The position numbers and the translations under genes were made by a program. The notes under the pieces are model-generated. The model had not been told where the DNA came from. It saw only the letters and a program-made list of their open reading frames with translations, and ran no database searches. From contig PXAS01000090.1 of the NCBI GenBank assembly GCA_003565815.1, forward strand, positions 1 through 10,336: a DNA stretch of 10,336 nt. The letters run 5' to 3'. Positions 7,483-10,336 of the stretch are shown piece by piece; the first letter of the stretch is position 1, and each line of letters begins with the position of its first letter. Source of the DNA: PVC group bacterium. GTDB lineage: Bacteria > Verrucomicrobiota > Kiritimatiellia > SS1-B-03-39 > UBA6053.

Positions 7483-8154
7483 TCATTCCAGTCCAAGTGG
7501 TTTATGCAACCGAACCACGCGGGTGTGTCCGTCCGCCCCCTTTTTGGCGCTCAAAATGGCCATTTGATCCCTTTGAATGAACATTTGCATTCCGCCGACG
7601 TTCGTGGGCGAAGCCACCCAGCCCTCGGCGCGCAGAGTGCCGGAGAGTTGTTCCAACACCGCTTCCGGAGGCACCGGCGTCCGGGAGATCTCCACGGCCA
7701 AAAGATTGTCCTCGTCCCGGGTGTAAAAAGTGGGGCTGCTGTTTGGAAAAGCGGGAACGTCGGTCAATTGGTGCTTGCGGGGTTTTTGCCCCGGCCGTCC
7801 GGCATCGCGTTGGCGCTGGTCGACGTGCAAGACCCACCACTCGTCCGCCTCGGGACGGGGTTGAACCAGATAGCGGTGAACCCGCCCGTTTTCCACGGCC
7901 AACGCCCAGGCCACGTTTTCCCCGCCCATCCACGCGAAAGAATGCCCATGCTTGTTTTCCAATTCGGCCCGGATTTGATGCAGGGAGCCCTTGACCGCAT
8001 AGAGTTGCGTGTCCCCGCGCCCCTCCTGCAAGCGTACCGGGGCTTCATACCCCCGCTGCCAGGCGGAATGTGGGGCGGGACGTCGCCAAAACACCTGCGC
8101 GGACACCATGCAGGTGGTCAAAAAAATTGCGGAAATGACCATGCGGCGCTTCAT
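7483..8154 (-). CDS. Exported protein of unknown function within the Tad operon
   Basis: I do not recognise a family. Using the ATG that shares a base with the upstream stop (TGATG), the product has 223 residues. Residues 1-19 form a clear signal peptide: MKRR, then a hydrophobic core, then VSA with likely cleavage before Q20. A purine-rich GGGGGA lies about nine bases ahead of this start. The frame is open upstream to another ATG at 8184, but that would put ten residues before the signal peptide, so I rejected it. The mature part appears to have two alpha/beta segments, about 45-115 and 143-223. Each starts with a strand (TQLYAV; NLLAVEI), has a helix (SLHQIRAELENK; EAVLEQLSGTLRAEGW) and then strands. 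They may be a diverged duplication. No catalytic motif, lipobox or membrane anchor is seen after the signal peptide. Its position between a pseudopilin and cpaB suggests a periplasmic accessory role in pilus assembly, but that is inference from context alone. Confidence 0.65.
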   Translation of the reverse strand: MKRRMVISAIFLTTCMVSAQVFWRRPAPHSAWQRGYEAPVRLQEGRGDTQLYAVKGSLHQIRAELENKHGHSFAWMGGENVAWALAVENGRVHRYLVQPRPEADEWWVLHVDQRQRDAGRPGQKPRKHQLTDVPAFPNSSPTFYTRDEDNLLAVEISRTPVPPEAVLEQLSGTLRAEGWVASPTNVGGMQMFIQRDQMAILSAKKGADGHTRVVRLHKPLGLE

Positions 8155-8735
8155 CAGTAAATATCCCCCGTGCGGGTCATCCACACTTGCACTTGAATGT
8201 CCACGGTATTGCGGTTGAAAAACAGGCGGCGCACCACGGGCAACACGGGAATGTTCAAATCCATTCCGGTCCCCGCGACCAGTCCCATCCCCATCATCAT
8301 TTCCATACTGTCCTCCATGTCCGCAATGGGAGAACCCGGCGCATATTGTCTGACGGCGCCGGGATTCATGGGGCGCACCACACGGTCATACACATCCTCG
8401 GTATTCCCGCCAATGGCCAAGTCGTCCACGGAATAGCTGCGCCCATCCGAGCCTTCATACATTTCCCGGACATAATTGGGGATGTACAATCCGGTGATGT
8501 CTTCGCCGAGCATGCTCCGGGCGGTGGCGATGCGGGTGGCGTCCACCCGCGCGTCCATCCGCCCCCTGCCCATGCGGCCCAATTGGAAAATGCCGCCAAT
8601 CACGGCCAGCATGGCCACGATGCCGATGCAAAACTCGATCACGGCCTGGCCGGACTTCCGAGGGATCCGCCCCGGCGCTTTCGTTTTACGGTTTTCGCAA
8701 GGGCGCTTGCAATGCAATTGTGTTTTAATGTCCAT
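8154..8735 (-). CDS. TadE-like pseudopilin
   Basis: With the ATG chosen from the strong ribosome binding site, the product has 193 residues. A basic cytoplasmic leader (1-28, many Lys/Arg) ends in KSG and is followed by QAVIEF (30-35) and a hydrophobic helix to about residue 53. G29 followed by Glu at +5 (E34) fits the prepilin peptidase recognition pattern G|xxxxEF. TadE and TadF are known to be pseudopilins processed by TadV in the Aggregatibacter Tad system, so cleavage after G29 is a reasonable inference. The mature part continues with an amphipathic stretch (GRMGRGRMDARVDATRIATARSM, given in parts: GRMGRGRMD then ARVDATRIATARS) typical of TadE helices, then a globular region with a Met-rich segment (MEDSMEMMMGM, 140-150) and a beta-strand tail IQVQVWMTRTG. 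It overlaps the upstream gene by 11 bases, and its TGA shares one base with the next ATG (TGATG). The probable role is as a minor pilin in pilus initiation or surface display. Confidence 0.75.
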   Translation of the reverse strand: MDIKTQLHCKRPCENRKTKAPGRIPRKSGQAVIEFCIGIVAMLAVIGGIFQLGRMGRGRMDARVDATRIATARSMLGEDITGLYIPNYVREMYEGSDGRSYSVDDLAIGGNTEDVYDRVVRPMNPGAVRQYAPGSPIADMEDSMEMMMGMGLVAGTGMDLNIPVLPVVRRLFFNRNTVDIQVQVWMTRTGDIY

Positions 8736-10152
8736 GGAACGTCCCTCCTGATCCACCGCCGCCACCACCGCCTGGTTGATCGCAACTTGCCGAGTTCACC
8801 GCAAGCCAATCCAGTCCGGCTTGCCGGAAGGCGGCAATCTCCCAGGTGCGGAGTTGGTTGGCATACCAATTGTGGGCGGGAAGCACGGAGGGGCCGTGCT
8901 CCATGTATTGGGGCAGATACAGCATGATAAATTCCAGCCAACCGGGCCGCAACGCCCCGTTGCCGCCGCTCACGGTGGTGTCGATGGGAATCAAACGCAC
9001 GTCGGTGTAGGCGGGCAAAACCAAACCGTGACTGTTGGGCCGCACCCGGCCGCCCTCGTCGCCCGGCAAGCTACCGAAAGGCTTCGCGCCCGCCGTCCAG
9101 TTGATCACGTCCCCGCCGCGGAAGCCGGTATGACGCTCCGTTTCCGTTCTCACCACAATGGCCGCGTCCGCACCCGCATAGTCATACTCCTCCCGCACTT
9201 CGCCCTCCCAGGGGAAATGCGACGGAATCCGCCCCGTCCAACTGGACCAGGGTCCGGACGCATAATGGGCCCAATCGGCGTCGAAATCCTCCATGATCTC
9301 CGGGTCCGCGCTTTCGATCCGATCCCGCAAATCCCGCATCAGGTCCGCCCAATCCGATTCGGGAGGCAAGACGGGGACGGAATCCCGCACCCGCACCCGG
9401 CGGAGATGCAGACTGAACACTTCCGAATTCACCGGTGGCGCCACCTGAATGGGCGGCAAAGCGGGCCAATCCATGTAGGAAGAATAATTCTGCAATTCAT
9501 CATAGGCATTGTGAAAAAACCAGCACCAGCTTCTCCCGGCAATGGCGTCGTAAAAGGAGGGATTCAGCAACAAATGGTTGGAATGCGAATAGCCCCGATA
9601 GTATTGCCATCCCGCGTTCACGGCCAGGCCGTGTTCCGCCAACAAACTCAGCATGTCCGCGTATTCTTCCCAAGCATTGGTGAACGGGGGCGTGGGTTCA
9701 AACGGCTCGGGATAGAAGTCGACATATTCATTGAGCACAATGTTGATGTGCGTGAAAAGATCTTCCTCAAATTCCGGCTGATTAAAAAGGCCATTGTTTT
9801 TGGCGGCCTGCTGGGCGGCGAGAAACCCGAAAATCGGACCGCTGAAGGTCAGGCGTTTTTGGAGTTCGGAGATGGCCTCGGCCTCCGCGCTCTGGGCCTG
9901 TCCAGCGGAAAGGCTTTCCAAATGCGCCATGGCCTGGGCCACGTTCAGCGAGCCGATTGTGTTCATACTCACCGCCTGCCAACGGGCGCCCGCAAGGGCG
10001 GCGGCATCGCCGGAATTGCGGCTCACCGCTTTCACATGCAGCGCCTTGTGCACGTCAAAATAAAACAGGGCCGCAAACGCAATCATCACCACGACCATGG
10101 TCATGAAGATGAGTGTTTGACCGGATTTGCGCGTGGGAAGTGTGGGGGACAT
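8725..10152 (-). CDS. TadG-like pilus assembly protein with Gly-rich tail
   Basis: The protein has 475 residues. A short basic N-terminus (RKSGQ at 8-12) leads into one membrane helix at about 13-33. It is followed by a conserved-looking segment containing NSGDAAALAGARW (46-58), which matches the 'N-A-A-D-A-A-A-L-A-G-A' signature of the Tad/TadG N-terminal domain. The rest is predicted to be outside the cytoplasm. It is unusually rich in Trp and Tyr (for example SWCWFF near 208-213 and WSSW near 302-305) and I recognise no further domain. I saw no VWA metal-site motif, although some TadG proteins carry a VWA domain. The prepilin-like motif is incomplete: G11 is followed by QTLIF, with Phe instead of Glu at +5, so cleavage by the prepilin peptidase is doubtful. 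The C-terminus has seven consecutive glycines (461-467), then SGG. The start is the ATG four bases after the upstream stop; no strong ribosome binding site is visible there, which suggests coupled translation. The gene overlaps the following TadE-like gene by 11 bases. In known Tad systems TadG-type proteins are envelope-anchored accessory or minor pilus components. Family confidence is good; the function of the long C-terminal part is unknown. Confidence 0.7.
   Translation of the reverse strand: MSPTLPTRKSGQTLIFMTMVVVMIAFAALFYFDVHKALHVKAVSRNSGDAAALAGARWQAVSMNTIGSLNVAQAMAHLESLSAGQAQSAEAEAISELQKRLTFSGPIFGFLAAQQAAKNNGLFNQPEFEEDLFTHINIVLNEYVDFYPEPFEPTPPFTNAWEEYADMLSLLAEHGLAVNAGWQYYRGYSHSNHLLLNPSFYDAIAGRSWCWFFHNAYDELQNYSSYMDWPALPPIQVAPPVNSEVFSLHLRRVRVRDSVPVLPPESDWADLMRDLRDRIESADPEIMEDFDADWAHYASGPWSSWTGRIPSHFPWEGEVREEYDYAGADAAIVVRTETERHTGFRGGDVINWTAGAKPFGSLPGDEGGRVRPNSHGLVLPAYTDVRLIPIDTTVSGGNGALRPGWLEFIMLYLPQYMEHGPSVLPAHNWYANQLRTWEIAAFRQAGLDWLAVNSASCDQPGGGGGGGSGGTFHGH
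8743..8749 (-). promoter_or_regulatory. Strong Shine-Dalgarno site for the TadE-like gene, inside the upstream reading frame
   Basis: AGGAGGG on the minus strand lies seven bases before the ATG at 8735. It decides the start of the TadE-like gene: the longer frame that begins at 8768 would place the site inside the coding region and add 11 residues with no purpose. The same bases are read in the upstream gene as part of its Gly-rich tail (GGA GGG = Gly-Gly). Confidence 0.75.
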
Positions 10153-10156
10153 GGTC

Positions 10157-10336
10157 TTATTCCAAATAGAGGTCGGCGTGATCCGCCAGGCGGGCTTCGG
10201 ACCGAAGCCGGATATGATCCCGGGACGAAAACGCCCGGTAAAAAGGCATCCGCAGGGGGTAATTGTGATTCACTTGCACCCCGACGGTGTACCCCGGCGT
10301 GCCCGTGTAGATCGGATATCCGATCTCCGACCAGTC
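10157..10336 (-). CDS. TadE/TadF-like pilus assembly protein, C-terminal fragment
   Basis: This is an open frame that enters from the window edge and ends at a TAA (10157-10159), giving the last 59 residues of a protein. The fragment reads as a beta-rich tail with the pattern YTVGVQVNHNYPLRMPF, then a segment ending in IRLRSEARLADHADLYLE. A hydrophobic strand, a 'Y-P-L' turn and a final 'I-x-L-x-x-E-A-R' strand are typical of the C-terminus of TadE/TadF-type minor pilins, whose single membrane helix would lie upstream, outside the window. Four bases separate its stop from the start of the TadG-like gene, so the two are almost certainly co-transcribed. The family call rests on this tail pattern and on context only. 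It could also be the end of another TadG-like protein. Confidence 0.6.
   Translation of the reverse strand, partial: DWSEIGYPIYTGTPGYTVGVQVNHNYPLRMPFYRAFSSRDHIRLRSEARLADHADLYLE

Noticed and set aside
7437..7496. An upstream extension of cpaB to an ATG at 7496
   Set aside because: It adds 20 polar residues in front of the signal-anchor helix and overlaps the previous gene, whereas the ATG at 7436 has its own AGGAGA site.
8155..8184. An upstream extension of the exported-protein gene to an ATG at 8184
   Set aside because: It would put ten residues before a normal signal peptide start (MKRR). The ATG at 8154 is coupled to the upstream stop.
8736..8768. An upstream extension of the TadE-like gene to an ATG at 8768
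   Set aside because: It adds 11 residues before the leader and contains the strong AGGAGGG site that serves the ATG at 8735.
7483..10336. The idea that the pilin-like genes are part of a type II secretion system instead of Tad
   Set aside because: The CpaB/RcpC protein, the CpaF-type ATPase and the paired TadB/TadC genes are specific to Tad/Flp loci, and no GspG-like or GspC/L/M-like genes are present.

Overview
The window is one side of a Tad/Flp pilus (type IVc secretion-like) assembly locus. All supported genes lie on the minus strand, so transcription runs from the high coordinates to the low ones. Coding density is near total: the genes overlap by 1-11 bases or are 1-4 bases apart, and the only real gap is 46 bases, in front of cpaB. 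I saw no tRNA, rRNA, mobile element, CRISPR array, terminator or convincing promoter, so the block looks like an internal piece of a longer operon that runs off both ends.

Layout in transcription order: (1) the C-terminal end of a TadE/TadF-like pilus protein, cut by the window edge (10157-10336); (2) a large TadG-like protein with one N-terminal membrane segment and a polyglycine tail (8725-10152); (3) a TadE-like pseudopilin with a prepilin-type cleavage motif (8154-8735); (4) a small exported protein I do not recognise (7483-8154); (5) CpaB/RcpC (6612-7436); (6) a CpaF/TadA secretion ATPase with an FHA domain fused at its N-terminus (4897-6609); (7) TadB (4010-4900) and (8) TadC (3028-4008), the inner-membrane platform; (9) a membrane protein with a cytoplasmic FHA domain, a low-complexity linker, one membrane segment and a TPR-like extracytoplasmic end (1351-3024); (10) a predicted lipoprotein made of five tandem PEGA domains (5-1354).

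How the parts fit together: the ATPase powers pilin extraction and polymerisation through the TadB/TadC platform. CpaB acts in the periplasm next to the secretin. The TadE/TadG-like proteins would be minor pilins or initiation/tip components. The FHA membrane protein and the PEGA lipoprotein extend from the cytoplasm across the membrane and into the envelope, and may act as scaffold or anchor proteins. The locus lacks several usual Tad parts inside the window: the secretin (CpaC/RcpA), TadZ/CpaE, the prepilin peptidase and the major Flp pilin. Some may lie beyond the edges.

Organism: a GC-rich bacterium, probably diderm given the CpaB/RcpC protein and the predicted lipoprotein. An FHA-CpaF fusion together with FHA/TPR and PEGA proteins is compatible with the PVC group (Verrucomicrobiota/Kiritimatiellota/Planctomycetota relatives) or with Myxococcota-like lineages. 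This is a weak inference, because no taxonomic marker gene is present. The overall system is a known type. The unusual parts are its two divergent FHA domains, the PEGA protein, the unrecognised exported protein and the missing standard components.
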